This document shows, in pieces, positions 7,661 to 17,250 of a stretch of DNA of 64,000 nt (positions are counted from its first letter, which is position 1; the number at the start of each line of letters is the position of its first letter). Under the pieces are notes generated by a model. That model searched no databases, was not told where the DNA came from, and saw only the letters and a list, made by a program, of their open reading frames with translations. The position numbers and the translations under genes were made by a program. This stretch comes from Proteiniphilum saccharofermentans (GTDB lineage Bacteria; Bacteroidota; Bacteroidia; Bacteroidales; Dysgonomonadaceae). The stretch lies in assembly GCF_900095135.1 (NCBI RefSeq), contig NZ_LT605205.1, positions 3,720,001-3,784,000 on the forward strand, read 5' to 3'.

Positions 7661-8056
7661 TTACAAAGAAATGCGGAATGCCCCTAATTTCTGTGATAGA
7701 TCAGAAAATGCTTTGTTGAGCGTATCTATTTCTTCGGGTGTAAATTGAGCTTGTCTGCCGTTCACATCGTGCCCATTTATACGCTGGCTGAGCCAGCTTT
7801 TTGTTTTGTTGAAATAATTCTTCGCGATATACGACATGGATACGAATTGTGTAATCTCTCTCATTTGCTCTTTTATTCTCAAACGCTTGGCGTCTACAAG
7901 CGTTTGCTTTGCACTTGCTATAAAAGCAGTTTCAAAACCTTCCGGATCGTTATTTGCAAGCTGTTCTAATTCTTTATCATTAGTTATCCGTTCCCGGTCT
8001 GACTTGGCAGCTATGTCTTTCTTTTTCAGCTCTTCAAATTTTTCACCTGTTGTCAT
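7661..8056 (-). CDS. DUF5053 family protein, copy 2
   Basis: 131 residues, about 94% identical to the protein at 3248-3643; changes include I to N in RITNDKE and NGRQAQ for NGRPAR. The frame opens at 8110, but the ATG at 8056 (MTTGEKF) matches the start of copy 1 and is preferred. The reading frame has survived while its upstream partner has not, so DUF5053 may be the part under selection. Function unknown. Confidence 0.72.
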   Translation of the reverse strand: MTTGEKFEELKKKDIAAKSDRERITNDKELEQLANNDPEGFETAFIASAKQTLVDAKRLRIKEQMREITQFVSMSYIAKNYFNKTKSWLSQRINGHDVNGRQAQFTPEEIDTLNKAFSDLSQKLGAFRISL

Positions 8057-8104
8057 ACTTTCTCGTTTTTGTGTCTTACCCCTTATCAGGTAGGCAGTTT
8101 TATT

Positions 8105-8245
8105 AAACATCTCTTTTCAATTCTTCTACGATTTGCGATATAATCCACCAGATCATTTTTATGTGTAAAAGAACCGGTATTTACGAAGATAAAACAGGAG
8201 TTCCTTTTCCAGTTTCCTCCGTTCTTTTGGCACGTACTGTTTCAT
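8105..8245 (-). pseudogene. Frameshifted copy of the 51-residue ORF
   Basis: Starts MKQYVPKERRKLEKELLFYL like the ORF at 3691-3846. An 11-nt deletion near 8168, plus a 2-nt deletion further on, bring a stop after 28 residues (8159-8161). Confidence 0.6.
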
Positions 8246-8280
8246 GGCGCTCCTTTGTTAATTATCCTTCTTCGACTCGA

Positions 8281-8312
8281 CAAAGGTAATAAACTTTTGT
8301 TTATTATGCAAA
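8281..8312 (-). promoter_or_regulatory. Promoter with AATAAAC/GTTTATT operator, copy 2
   Basis: Minus-strand TTTG (8309-8312), 20-nt spacer, TACCTTTG (8281-8288): a consensus promoter. The inverted repeat AATAAAC-TTTT-GTTTATT (8288-8305) fills most of the spacer, as in copy 1. Confidence 0.7.
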
Positions 8313-8323
8313 CGATATCCTAA

Positions 8324-10425
8324 CCCAACTTTCACTTACATTTCCACGCAATCCTGTCCAGAATGAGTCAGGACGATCCCCTTGGCGGTGACTGTGACCT
8401 ACATATTTTTATTTTCTTGAACGGCGCCTGTTTCATCTTTAGGATGGAGTATATCCTCTCCGCTTGCTTTGTCGGCCGACTGCATTGTCTCAGTTCCACC
8501 TTCTCACCCAGGGCATTGACGGCTTCTGTAGTCACCAATTTCTGCGTAGACATGCGGCGAACAATCTCTGTCCAATAAGCGTTTTCTCCCGATTGCTTGA
8601 GTTGAAAGCGTATCGTATTGACAATCCAATAAGAAAGTAGTCCGAAGAATAAATGCGCATCACTGCGTTCATCCTTTTGATGATAGATGGGTCGTAGATT
8701 GAGATCCGTTTTTAGCTGCCGGTTGGTGCATTCTATCTCACGAATCAAATTATAATACTCCCAGGTCGTCTGTTCGCCAAAAGTCCGTACGTTGGTTCTC
8801 AGGAAATAGACTCCCGTGTTTTTGTCTATTGCGGTAATATCCTTGATCGTCCAGTTTACTTTTTGCATTTCAGCTGGTTTCCTCTCATTGCACAGGTACG
8901 TTATTTGATAATGTCGCGCGATGGAGGGATAACGCTCAATGGCTCTGCCGACTCGTTCAACTACTTTTTCGTAACGTTTGGTACCTCCTTTCCTTGTAAT
9001 GGCCTCGTTGATTTTCTCCATCTCACCTTCAAAGCGTTCTTTCCATTGACGGTTCATGGAGGCTTCCGTCATTGCTTTTGAGGGAGAGGTGATCTCCAGA
9101 TAATAATCCTCTTCAGGCCGGGTCTGCACTTCCCGCAAGGTAATCTCCTGTTTTCTGGTGTCATGTACGGTTACCGTCCGGTGATCCTTCGAGAGGCTGT
9201 AGTCTTTTAACCGTGTGCGGGATACGCAAAGATAATTGTATCCTTTTTCTTTTATGCCTTGCAGGTTCTCTTCGGTGGAGATGCCTGCATCGATTACAAC
9301 CAAGGTCTTTTTACTGGTGACGGAGGTTTTGACAGCCAACTTGTCAATCATACCGGGAAGTGATTTGGGGTCTGAGGTATTGCCTGCAAGAATAGAGGAA
9401 TAACGGATAAATCCCTCCCTGTTTATGCACAAGGCCAATACCAGTAATCGACAGTCGTTGCGCTTCTCCTTGCTGCGTCCGAAACGCGCTTTGCGACTTC
9501 CTGCTTTACGGCCTTCAAAATAGAAGTTGGTCAGGTCAAAAAGCACGATACGATTATCTATATTGAACAGGTTATCCGTCCTTTGGCAAAGATGTCGTTC
9601 CAATTTATCTTTGATCCCATAAAGACGATCCGGCATTTGGTAGAGTGCATTGATGCCCGGAGTCCAATCCGGAGTACCTGAATAAAGTTCGCAAGCAGCG
9701 GAATTCTCCTTCATGACACGGTGTGTAGCCCATTCCGATGGACTATAAACGGTTCGGACAATCAGATGGGAGAGAGCGGCATGAATGGCGTTTTCATTCC
9801 AGCCCTGGCCTCTTAGAAAATCTTCCAGCCCCAGGCGGTCAATGGTTTGTTTGCAAAGCCATTCCGCGCCGATGTTACGGGCATCGGTATGTTCTACTGT
9901 ATCCAAATCTATATACCTTTCGGACTCTTCTTTGGATTGGTTCTCTTTTTGGTTGAACCGGTCGATCCCTCCTTCGGCAAGCATGCGTTGCCAGTATCGT
10001 TCGGCAAAGAGGCGCTCTTCGTGAGAAAGTCCATCCTTATTTTCCGGGAAAAGAGATCCATGATGCCGGTGTTGAAAACGCATAGTCAAGGCACGTGCAA
10101 TACGTTTGACCTGGAGAGGCTTCAGGCATGGTTCAAAACCGATATTCAGTACAATCAGGGAATGCACATGTCCGCGCACATCTCGATAAGACTCCTGCAG
10201 TCGATAGTAAGGAGCTTCCTGTCCCGTGGCGGAATTGAAACGTAGTTGTACATTCACGTGCATGAGACAAAAATACAACAAGACTTGCATTCAAAAGTGT
10301 CCTACAATCCGGATTTGACATACTTCCGAAAAATACGATCGCTGAATATCAAATGGCTATCACATCAAAGGAGCATAAAACAGGCTCATTTTTTATCAAA
10401 AATAATTTTGAGGGTGAAAGTTGGG
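8324..10425 (-). mobile_element. IS1634-family insertion sequence (2.1 kb)
   Basis: Terminal inverted repeats CCCAACTTTCAC at 8324-8335 and its complement at 10414-10425. CTAA occurs just outside both ends (8320-8323, 10426-10429) and may be a short target duplication. The right end abuts the right copy of the long direct repeat exactly. Confidence 0.85.
8368..10263 (-). CDS. IS1634 family transposase
   Basis: A 631-residue DDE transposase. Catalytic aspartates are probably in VLFDLTNFYFEG and LVVIDAGIST, and the glutamate in REIECTNRQLKTDLNLRPIY. The frame extends to 10290, but the ATG at 10263 is chosen because a -7 box TATTTTTG (10268-10275, minus strand) ends only 4 nt ahead; an upstream start would lie inside the promoter and transcription should begin at the ATG. 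No frame breaks seen. Confidence 0.92.
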   Translation of the reverse strand: MHVNVQLRFNSATGQEAPYYRLQESYRDVRGHVHSLIVLNIGFEPCLKPLQVKRIARALTMRFQHRHHGSLFPENKDGLSHEERLFAERYWQRMLAEGGIDRFNQKENQSKEESERYIDLDTVEHTDARNIGAEWLCKQTIDRLGLEDFLRGQGWNENAIHAALSHLIVRTVYSPSEWATHRVMKENSAACELYSGTPDWTPGINALYQMPDRLYGIKDKLERHLCQRTDNLFNIDNRIVLFDLTNFYFEGRKAGSRKARFGRSKEKRNDCRLLVLALCINREGFIRYSSILAGNTSDPKSLPGMIDKLAVKTSVTSKKTLVVIDAGISTEENLQGIKEKGYNYLCVSRTRLKDYSLSKDHRTVTVHDTRKQEITLREVQTRPEEDYYLEITSPSKAMTEASMNRQWKERFEGEMEKINEAITRKGGTKRYEKVVERVGRAIERYPSIARHYQITYLCNERKPAEMQKVNWTIKDITAIDKNTGVYFLRTNVRTFGEQTTWEYYNLIREIECTNRQLKTDLNLRPIYHQKDERSDAHLFFGLLSYWIVNTIRFQLKQSGENAYWTEIVRRMSTQKLVTTEAVNALGEKVELRQCSRPTKQAERIYSILKMKQAPFKKIKICRSQSPPRGSS

Positions 10426-10906
10426 CTAAAAATGAATATTATTGAAAGACCTTAAATATTGCGGATTCCTGTTTGAATCGCCTGTGTATCACGACTTAAA
10501 AGTGTATGCAAGGGCCAATGACGCCGAAGTATATCATCACAGAGACTCTACAGGGTTAGAAATAGATGCGATAGTCCAGCAAAGTGGTGGTGCTTGGGCT
10601 GCTTTTGAAGTAAAACAGGGCATTGAGATGCATGATGCGCCGGCTAAGCGATCAACGGGGTCCTTGTCGTCTCAATAACATACATGTGGACTTTCGTTAT
10701 CGTATCGTGTAATTCAATTCTGGAAATAGCTTCGTTCGATACGAAGGGATGATGCCAATCATCTTAGGGAATCGGGGCATTCGATCTTAGTGGAACAAAA
10801 TTCACAACAGGGACGTATGGCAGGTTGACGTTATTATGTTTTAACCCCTGAAATATTCCTTACAATTTTGGAATTGAATTCCAAAATTGTAAATTTGCAG
10901 CATGAT
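10426..10906 (+). repeat. Long direct repeat, right copy (~481 bp)
   Basis: Partner of 1514-1996. The palindrome, promoter (TAAATTTG at 10890-10897) and first two codons are kept, but no ATPase follows: after CATGAT the sequence is unrelated, and the frame ends after 26 codons. Confidence 0.9.
10442..10678 (+). pseudogene. C-terminal fragment of an AAA ATPase/DUF4143 gene (copy 2)
   Basis: 78-codon frame nearly identical to 1531-1767, with substitutions such as GG for GD in QQSGGAW and E for G in QGIEM. It ends in the same odd tail APAKRSTGSLSSQ. It shows no ATPase domain and is taken as a decayed remnant. Confidence 0.75.
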
Positions 10907-11110
10907 GGACAACAGCGAGTGCAGTTTACTTCTTTCGGACTCGTCACGAGCTTTTTTTCCTTTGCGCACAAAACTGGAATAAATAGGTGATAGGGAAAAC
11001 ATTCTACTGACAGTGAGGCAATATGGATATCCTCACCCTGAACTAACGATTGAATACTACCTTTCCCATAGAGAACTCGTACTATCAAGCTCACTAATCA
11101 TACGCAACAG
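10679..11110. other. Non-coding tail of the repeat and unique spacer
   Basis: The first 228 bp belong to the direct repeat, including an orphan palindromic promoter at 10860-10897. From 10907 to 11110 I see no convincing gene or structure. Confidence 0.5.
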
Positions 11111-11149
11111 AAAAAACCGCCTCAGCAAAATAGCTAAAGCGGTCTTTTT
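11111..11149 (-). terminator. Rho-independent terminator of the first SusCD operon
   Basis: Reading on the minus strand, ACCGC...GCGGT with an inner GCT/AGC pairing, followed by six T. It lies 18 nt after the stop of the last operon gene (11167). Confidence 0.8.
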
Positions 11150-11166
11150 AATTGACAAGTTTTTTA

Positions 11167-11985
11167 TTAATTTCGTGTAAATATAAAATTAAAAGTTCCG
11201 AAGGATCCTTCATCTACTGTTATCCTAAACTGCATTTCGAATGCTCCTGTGCAAGACCTGTATATTCCTTGGGTAGGAGTATAATAATAGTTCGTATATG
11301 TTCCCCAAGGAGTTTCCGGCCCTAATTTTGAAGTTGGCCCGGTAACCTCGAATGAAGTCGGACTAATATTCAATTCCAACACATGATCATTAGGTTCTCC
11401 ACCCTCCATCTCGTAAAGTCCTGAAACATATATTTTATACGGATTGTCTGGATCAGCTGTAAATGTCACATCTCCTTCCACTTCCCAACTGCTGGATACT
11501 ACATGATAACTACCGACAGCCAATTCAGGATCAAATTCACAAGTTACCAACACTTTCACAGCGCCTGTTTTTGAACGGGTTGTAACTCCATTGGTTGTAG
11601 TCACTACATAAAAGCTAAACTCGTTATTATTTTCTACATCCACGTCATTGTCATTTAATCCTAATTTGTTCATAACATCCCTTGCCGGCAATTTTATAGT
11701 CGCGGGAAATGACGATATAGGTTGAATAGTTGCTGTTTTATCCTTAAAGGTTGCCTGAATTTCAGCAGCATCCACACTTTCACCTTCGGGTAGACTCACA
11801 TTAAACTGAATGAACGTATTATCAAAATCGGTAGTAAAGAATGCCGGTTCTACATCAGAGATGGCAGGAACAACTGCAACACCTCGTTGTGCTACTAAGT
11901 TCTCATTCGTATCTTCGCATGCTCCTAAAAGAAAAACGAAGACCAAAACCAAACTACTATAAATATTTATTTTTTTCATTTTCAT
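11167..11985 (-). CDS. SusCD-associated surface lipoprotein
   Basis: 272 residues. The N-terminal hydrophobic stretch ends in a lipobox (FLLGAC, cysteine 23), followed by acidic residues ED, which in Bacteroidota often go with surface export. The rest is beta-rich, with repeated Ser/Thr/Gly patterns and no catalytic motif visible. Its place as third gene after SusC and SusD (20 nt behind SusD) suggests a SusE/SusF-like accessory glycan- or peptide-binding protein; this is inference from position only. Confidence 0.65.
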   Translation of the reverse strand: MKMKKINIYSSLVLVFVFLLGACEDTNENLVAQRGVAVVPAISDVEPAFFTTDFDNTFIQFNVSLPEGESVDAAEIQATFKDKTATIQPISSFPATIKLPARDVMNKLGLNDNDVDVENNNEFSFYVVTTTNGVTTRSKTGAVKVLVTCEFDPELAVGSYHVVSSSWEVEGDVTFTADPDNPYKIYVSGLYEMEGGEPNDHVLELNISPTSFEVTGPTSKLGPETPWGTYTNYYYTPTQGIYRSCTGAFEMQFRITVDEGSFGTFNFIFTRN

Positions 11986-12005
11986 ATTTTTTTAAATTTA
12001 GTTTA

Positions 12006-13469
12006 TTATCTCGAGCCGCCTGCCCACCATACACTCTCTGTGTAAACATAAGAGCCATCTCCATAAGCGTTACGAATGTTTTCATTAGTCGTAACATCTG
12101 ACGATCCATAAGTAAAGCGTAATGGAAATCTGTTTGTATTAAGAGGATTTTTCAACTGAACGAAATTATTCCCCATTGCTCTTAATCTGCGATAATCGTT
12201 ATAAGCTTCTATCGCTTCTTCTTCATAGAGCGCTATGTATTTCTGAACCATAATTTCGGCTAATGTTGCCTCGGGGGTTGTTAATCTTCCCGACACACTG
12301 TCATCGAAATACTCTTCGGCGTCTTCGGCCGATAATCCAACATTACTTTTAGCGAAAGCAGCTGTAATAGCCTTTTTTAAGGCCTCTCTTGCCTGAGGTA
12401 AAGTTGCGGCCCCTTGTCTTGCATAAGCTTCAGCTTTTAAGAATTCCAACTCATGATAACTCATTAAAAATGTAGGAGCAGTTATTCCGGTTAGTCCGGA
12501 AAGTCCGTATCTGCCTTGCACCTGAGTGGGTGTTCCGTTAGGAGCAAACTCTATCTCGCTCTGACCTGTATTTGGCTTGAAGTAAACAGCATCGCGGGGG
12601 TCATTGCGTTCAGTAAGTTTTTCATGTAAACTCTGGCTGGCTCCGAAATAATTACGGTCAGTATAAAATTGATGAAATGGACTTTTTGAAGAAGTTCCGT
12701 TATATAAGAACTTTGCTTCCTCACTGCTGTTTGCGAATGACTGATTGGCAGACGAGATTACGCCTGCATAATCCGGTGATTTATGTGAAAGTCTCATTGT
12801 ATATCTTGCTTTCAGTCCATGTCCGAATTTTATCCATTTAGCAATACTTGCAGCGTTCCCCCCATAAATGAAATCTTGGGTTCCCAACAGAGGAAATGTA
12901 GTTTCTTTGGACAAGTTAGCTATACCGTCGTCCAAAAATTTAAAAATATCAGCATAGATACTTTCCTGAGAATCTAATGTCGGAGTGAAAATAATTCCCG
13001 GTTGCAATGCTTCCGACCAAGGCACATCACCCATTAAATCGGTTAGAATAGCCAAATTGTAAGCTGAAAGAATTTGAGCTATACCCAAATTATGATAATT
13101 ACCTTCTTCTTCTCCGCCTTCCGAACATTTTTCGATTACGGTTTTAAGATCGCGTAAGTTCCTATAAACAGCTCCCCACGAATTATTGTAGGTAGTGCTG
13201 CTGGTCGGTTCGTTAGATCTTATCTCAGCATTGTATAACTGATTAAAGATGCCTACGTTATGTTCAATATACACGGACGCATAGAAAGCTAAGTCGCTTC
13301 CCGTAACTGTAAATGCCGATGTTGTTATTAAATCCGTCAGCATCAGTCTGGAGCTCATATTTTCTGGATTGTTTACATTTTTGTTCAACTCGTCCATAAT
13401 ATTTTCGGAGCAAGACGAACCAAAAAATAAAATCCCCAATGATATGATTGCGATATATATTTTTTTCAT
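12006..13469 (-). CDS. SusD/RagB-like outer-membrane lipoprotein (SusD-like_2 type)
   Basis: 487 residues with signal peptide and lipobox (FGSSC, then SENIMDEL). The N-terminal NVNNPENMSS, the helical TPR-like core and the C-terminal RRLRAMGNNF...PLRFTYG...NENIRNA region fit the SusD homologue group found with peptide or oligosaccharide transporters. It should form the extracellular lid of the SusC barrel encoded 18 nt upstream. The substrate is not evident, since no glycosidase lies in this operon. Confidence 0.87.
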   Translation of the reverse strand: MKKIYIAIISLGILFFGSSCSENIMDELNKNVNNPENMSSRLMLTDLITTSAFTVTGSDLAFYASVYIEHNVGIFNQLYNAEIRSNEPTSSTTYNNSWGAVYRNLRDLKTVIEKCSEGGEEEGNYHNLGIAQILSAYNLAILTDLMGDVPWSEALQPGIIFTPTLDSQESIYADIFKFLDDGIANLSKETTFPLLGTQDFIYGGNAASIAKWIKFGHGLKARYTMRLSHKSPDYAGVISSANQSFANSSEEAKFLYNGTSSKSPFHQFYTDRNYFGASQSLHEKLTERNDPRDAVYFKPNTGQSEIEFAPNGTPTQVQGRYGLSGLTGITAPTFLMSYHELEFLKAEAYARQGAATLPQAREALKKAITAAFAKSNVGLSAEDAEEYFDDSVSGRLTTPEATLAEIMVQKYIALYEEEAIEAYNDYRRLRAMGNNFVQLKNPLNTNRFPLRFTYGSSDVTTNENIRNAYGDGSYVYTESVWWAGGSR

Positions 13470-13487
13470 ATTTCTACTTTTTTATTT

Positions 13488-16400
13488 TTAAAACACAATA
13501 TTTAAGCCAACACCATAGCTGGTAGCTTGTGGCAATGAGAACCGCTCAAAACCTCCCGCCATGTTATTATTTCCTTGAGATGATTCCGGATCCAAATTGT
13601 CTAACTCTGTCCACAATAGAATATTCCGAGCAAAAACATTGAGAGACAGATCAATATTCGGAATTACACCTTTAGGGAAATTGTAACCTAACGAAAGCTC
13701 CCTTAATTTAACAAACGAGTTACCGTGTATATAATATTCATCTATATTCGATAAAACGTCGGAGAATAATGTTTGATATGCTCCCGGATCATTGGGTCCG
13801 CCACGTGCAATATCATTCTTGGATCCATCGGCTTTGTAACCGTCAAAAATAAATGTCGATTCCCTGTCTGCAGTTCTTGACGATAAACCGTAGAGGTCTA
13901 ACAATCCGTTTGAACCGGAATACATTTTTCCTCCATTCTTCCACTCCATCGTTGCTGCCAGTGTCAGATTTTTGTACGAAAAGATATTGGTTCCTCCCAG
14001 AATAAAATCAGGAGAAACTTCTCCTAACACACCCGGCTCTCCGGGCATAGGCATACCATAACTTGCGGAACTGGGATCTTCGTCTACCAAAATCTGACCT
14101 TTATCATTTTTCTTATATTGTGTTCCATAAATTACTGGATATGTATTGCCAATTCCGGCTCTCACCTGTGGAGTTACAAAACCTCCGAGGAAAATACTTT
14201 CCACACCCGGAGCCAATGCATCTACCATATTTGTGACTTTTGAATAGTTCAGGTTGATATCCCACGTGAAATCTGTGGTTTTAACTGGCGTTAAATTCAA
14301 TACAAACTCATGTACATCAGTATGTACTGATCCGCCGTTCATTACTAAACTGCTGGCTCCTGTTGAGCCTGCTAATGGCACTGCAAAAATCTGGTCTTTT
14401 ACGTTTTGTCGTGAATACGTGTAATCAACTCCTATCCTATTGTTTAAGAATTGCAACGTTGCTCCAAACTCGTAAGACTTGGTATTCTGCGGCTTCAAAT
14501 TTGGATCATAGAGTGTGCTGTAAGAAACATAAGAGTTTACGCCACCCACAGGATAAATAATCGGTTCTGACTGCCAGAATCCACCACCATAAGTTGGTTT
14601 AACGAAGTAATTATTCAGATACGTTCCTGCTTGTCCTACTTCAGCATAAGATGTTCTTAATTTGGCAAAAGTGATCCACTCTATATCTCTTATAAATTCC
14701 AATTCGCTGGCGATGAATCCCAAAGAAACGGAAGGATAGAAGAATGACCGGTTACCTCTTGGCATAGTTGAAGCAATGTCATTTCGGCCTGTAACCCCAA
14801 AGTATATCATATCTCTCCAGGAAAGGTCTAAATTTGAGAAAAATCCGACAGTCCTCTCACGCGTTTTAGACTCGCTTGCGGTAACGGTATTGGCGTTGCT
14901 TATGTGATTCCATCCGCCAAAGTTAAAATCGGTACCGTATTCACTATAGCTTTTGCGGTCAATGTGGTTTACTTCATTACCCAATAATGCATTCAAACGG
15001 AAATCTTCACTGATACGCCAATCGAAGACTGCAGTTAATAATGAATTATAGGCATTACGTGTAACCCCGTAGTTGTCTAAATAGCCTTTTTGCCCTTTTG
15101 ATCCGAAACCAAAAATATCCTGATAGTGCGTCGTATAAGAATCTACTCCGAACTGATATTTTACGTTCAAATTTAATGTTTCCGAAAAAGCGGTCGTGTA
15201 TTGCAGATAAGTGTTTCCGAAAAAGCGATCGGTTTTTTCGTTAAATGTATTATTATTTGCCACCCAATAAGGATTATCAAATGTAAGGGATCTGTAATAT
15301 ATCTGCGTATACGGGTCTCCCGGAACATGATTAGGTATTCCTTTCAAATCATAACTTGGCGGAGCTCCCAGTACACCGGCTAACGAACCATCATTGGCTC
15401 CTGATAACTTGTCAATTCCGGTTTTTGCGTAATTTGCAGCAAAACCCACTGTGAAATGATCTGAGAGTAACGTTTCTGCTGCTGCCTTAGCATTCACCCG
15501 AGTCATCCCGGTATTTAAAGCGATACCTTTTTGGTCGGTATAACCAAGACCTACAGAGAAATTGCCCCTATCGGCAGCTTGACTTACATTTACACCTGTT
15601 GTGGAGGTATGTCCGGTTTGATAATATTCATCCCAGTTATTATAAATTTGAGGAGTTACCCACGGATCTAAACCGGCAGCAGCTCTTTGTGGAACATAAT
15701 ACATTCCTTTATATTTAGTAGCGTCATTTCCGTTACTTGAATTTGCTACATTCCCTCCATAATTCGGATCGTTCGGTAATTCCGAAATTTTTGGGCCCCA
15801 TGCCATTGAACTATTTGGGCTATATAATCTGTCTACACCCTGTGCCCATGTCGTTTGATAATCAGGTGTTCTTGAAACTTGTTCAAAGCTTGTTGTCTGG
15901 TTAATAGAAATAACTGGTTTACCTTTAGCTACTCCTTTTCCACTTTTTGTAGTAATGATAACTACTCCGTTTGAAGCTCTCAAACCATACAAAGCTGCAG
16001 CAGCTTGACCTTTTAATACGTTAATGCTTTCTATGTCATTCGGGTTTATGTCTAAGGCTCGGTTAGAAATATCGGCCCCGGAAACACTGTTTCCCGTACT
16101 ATATGCAGCAGTACTGGCGATAGGCATTCCGTCCACAACATATAACGGAGTGTTATCCCCGGTGAATGAACGCGCACCCCTGATCACAATCTGCGACGAA
16201 GCCCCGGGCATACCGCTTGTTGTTTTTATGTCTATACCGGCGACTTTTCCTTGTAATGACTTGGCTAAATCCGCCATTCCTGTTCGTTGCAGATCATCAG
16301 CACTTACGTCTTGAACAGCGTATCCTAAAGCTTTTCTCTCACGCCTGATACCTAATGCCGTGACAACAATTTCATCAAGTATTTCAGTATCGTCCCTTAA

Positions 16401-16670
16401 CACCACTCTCACATTCGCACTCACGGGCACTTCCTGTGTTTGATATCCCACATAGGAAATTACAAGTGTGCCACCGGCAGGGGCAGACAGGGTGAAATTA
16501 CCGTCGATATCGGAAACGGTTCCCTGCGATGTACCTTTGATTTGGATGGTAGCCCCGATCACCGGTTCGCCCGCTTCATCCACCACGGTACCCCGTACCT
16601 GGGTCTGAGCCACAGCAAGCCCTATCCCAATAAAGAACAGGGCTAAAAACATAGTTAGCTTTCTTTTCAT
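13488..16670 (-). CDS. SusC/RagA TonB-linked outer-membrane transporter
   Basis: 1060 residues. Signal peptide MKRKLTMFLALFFIGIGLAV, carboxypeptidase-regulatory-like repeat (VRGTVVDEAGEPVIGATI ... VSYVGYQTQEV), a TonB box-like DEIVVTALG, plug domain (GKVAGIDIKTTSG, IRGARSFTGDNTPLYVVDG), then a long barrel ending in the aromatic-terminated strand GVGLNIVF. The frame opens at 16694, but the ATG at 16670 begins the signal peptide. There is no STN domain, so sigma/anti-sigma signalling through this transporter is not expected. First gene of a three-gene operon. Confidence 0.93.
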   Translation of the reverse strand: MKRKLTMFLALFFIGIGLAVAQTQVRGTVVDEAGEPVIGATIQIKGTSQGTVSDIDGNFTLSAPAGGTLVISYVGYQTQEVPVSANVRVVLRDDTEILDEIVVTALGIRRERKALGYAVQDVSADDLQRTGMADLAKSLQGKVAGIDIKTTSGMPGASSQIVIRGARSFTGDNTPLYVVDGMPIASTAAYSTGNSVSGADISNRALDINPNDIESINVLKGQAAAALYGLRASNGVVIITTKSGKGVAKGKPVISINQTTSFEQVSRTPDYQTTWAQGVDRLYSPNSSMAWGPKISELPNDPNYGGNVANSSNGNDATKYKGMYYVPQRAAAGLDPWVTPQIYNNWDEYYQTGHTSTTGVNVSQAADRGNFSVGLGYTDQKGIALNTGMTRVNAKAAAETLLSDHFTVGFAANYAKTGIDKLSGANDGSLAGVLGAPPSYDLKGIPNHVPGDPYTQIYYRSLTFDNPYWVANNNTFNEKTDRFFGNTYLQYTTAFSETLNLNVKYQFGVDSYTTHYQDIFGFGSKGQKGYLDNYGVTRNAYNSLLTAVFDWRISEDFRLNALLGNEVNHIDRKSYSEYGTDFNFGGWNHISNANTVTASESKTRERTVGFFSNLDLSWRDMIYFGVTGRNDIASTMPRGNRSFFYPSVSLGFIASELEFIRDIEWITFAKLRTSYAEVGQAGTYLNNYFVKPTYGGGFWQSEPIIYPVGGVNSYVSYSTLYDPNLKPQNTKSYEFGATLQFLNNRIGVDYTYSRQNVKDQIFAVPLAGSTGASSLVMNGGSVHTDVHEFVLNLTPVKTTDFTWDINLNYSKVTNMVDALAPGVESIFLGGFVTPQVRAGIGNTYPVIYGTQYKKNDKGQILVDEDPSSASYGMPMPGEPGVLGEVSPDFILGGTNIFSYKNLTLAATMEWKNGGKMYSGSNGLLDLYGLSSRTADRESTFIFDGYKADGSKNDIARGGPNDPGAYQTLFSDVLSNIDEYYIHGNSFVKLRELSLGYNFPKGVIPNIDLSLNVFARNILLWTELDNLDPESSQGNNNMAGGFERFSLPQATSYGVGLNIVF

Positions 16671-17250
16671 AAACTCTACTTTTAAATTAAACACTATTAT
16701 AATATTATATTCCTTATACTTCTCAATAGCCGGAAAGGGTTTTAACTAATAACAATAGATTAATTATCAAAATAATTAACATACTAACACCTTCCATTCA
16801 GCAGAGACTCTACAACTCTACTATACTCTACAGTGCCACACTCTACATTATTTTAACATTTTTGTGGTTATCTATACGTTGCGCAAATATAAATCATTTA
16901 TTTTAATTACGTGGTTTTTTGTACTTTTTTTTTAAAAAAAACATCAGACTGAAATTTCTTTTCTCGTTTTTTATACATTTCATTAAAAATTCCACTGAAA
17001 CCTAATTACAAAAACACTCGCAGAATTTTAACAAATACCAATACTATAACCCTACAATCTATAATAGTGCAAATATACACCTTTAAAAAACACTATGCAA
17101 GCAAAAACTAAAAATTACTTTACTTTTCATCTAATATTGAAGAAATCAATATAAAAAAGACAAAAACAATAGGTTTTTTAAAAAATGACAAAATAAAAAA
17201 AAGAGCAACCTTTATGGCCGCCCTTTCCTACTTATCCTGAAAAAAGTTTA
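16671..17250. other. AT-rich 580-bp intergenic region upstream of SusC
   Basis: No gene seen. On the minus strand there is a good promoter, TTTGCTTG (17098-17105), 20-nt spacer, TATATTTG (17070-17077), which would give a leader of about 390 nt. A second TATATTTG lies at 16884-16891 without a clear -33 element. Such a long leader could hold RNA-level control. Confidence 0.45.

Larger units (their letters stand above)
7594..8305 (-). repeat. Duplicated segment A: small ORF + DUF5053 module (copy 2)
   Basis: Partner of 3181-3906. DUF5053 is intact, but the small upstream ORF is frameshifted. The inverted-repeat promoter is kept. Confidence 0.85.
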
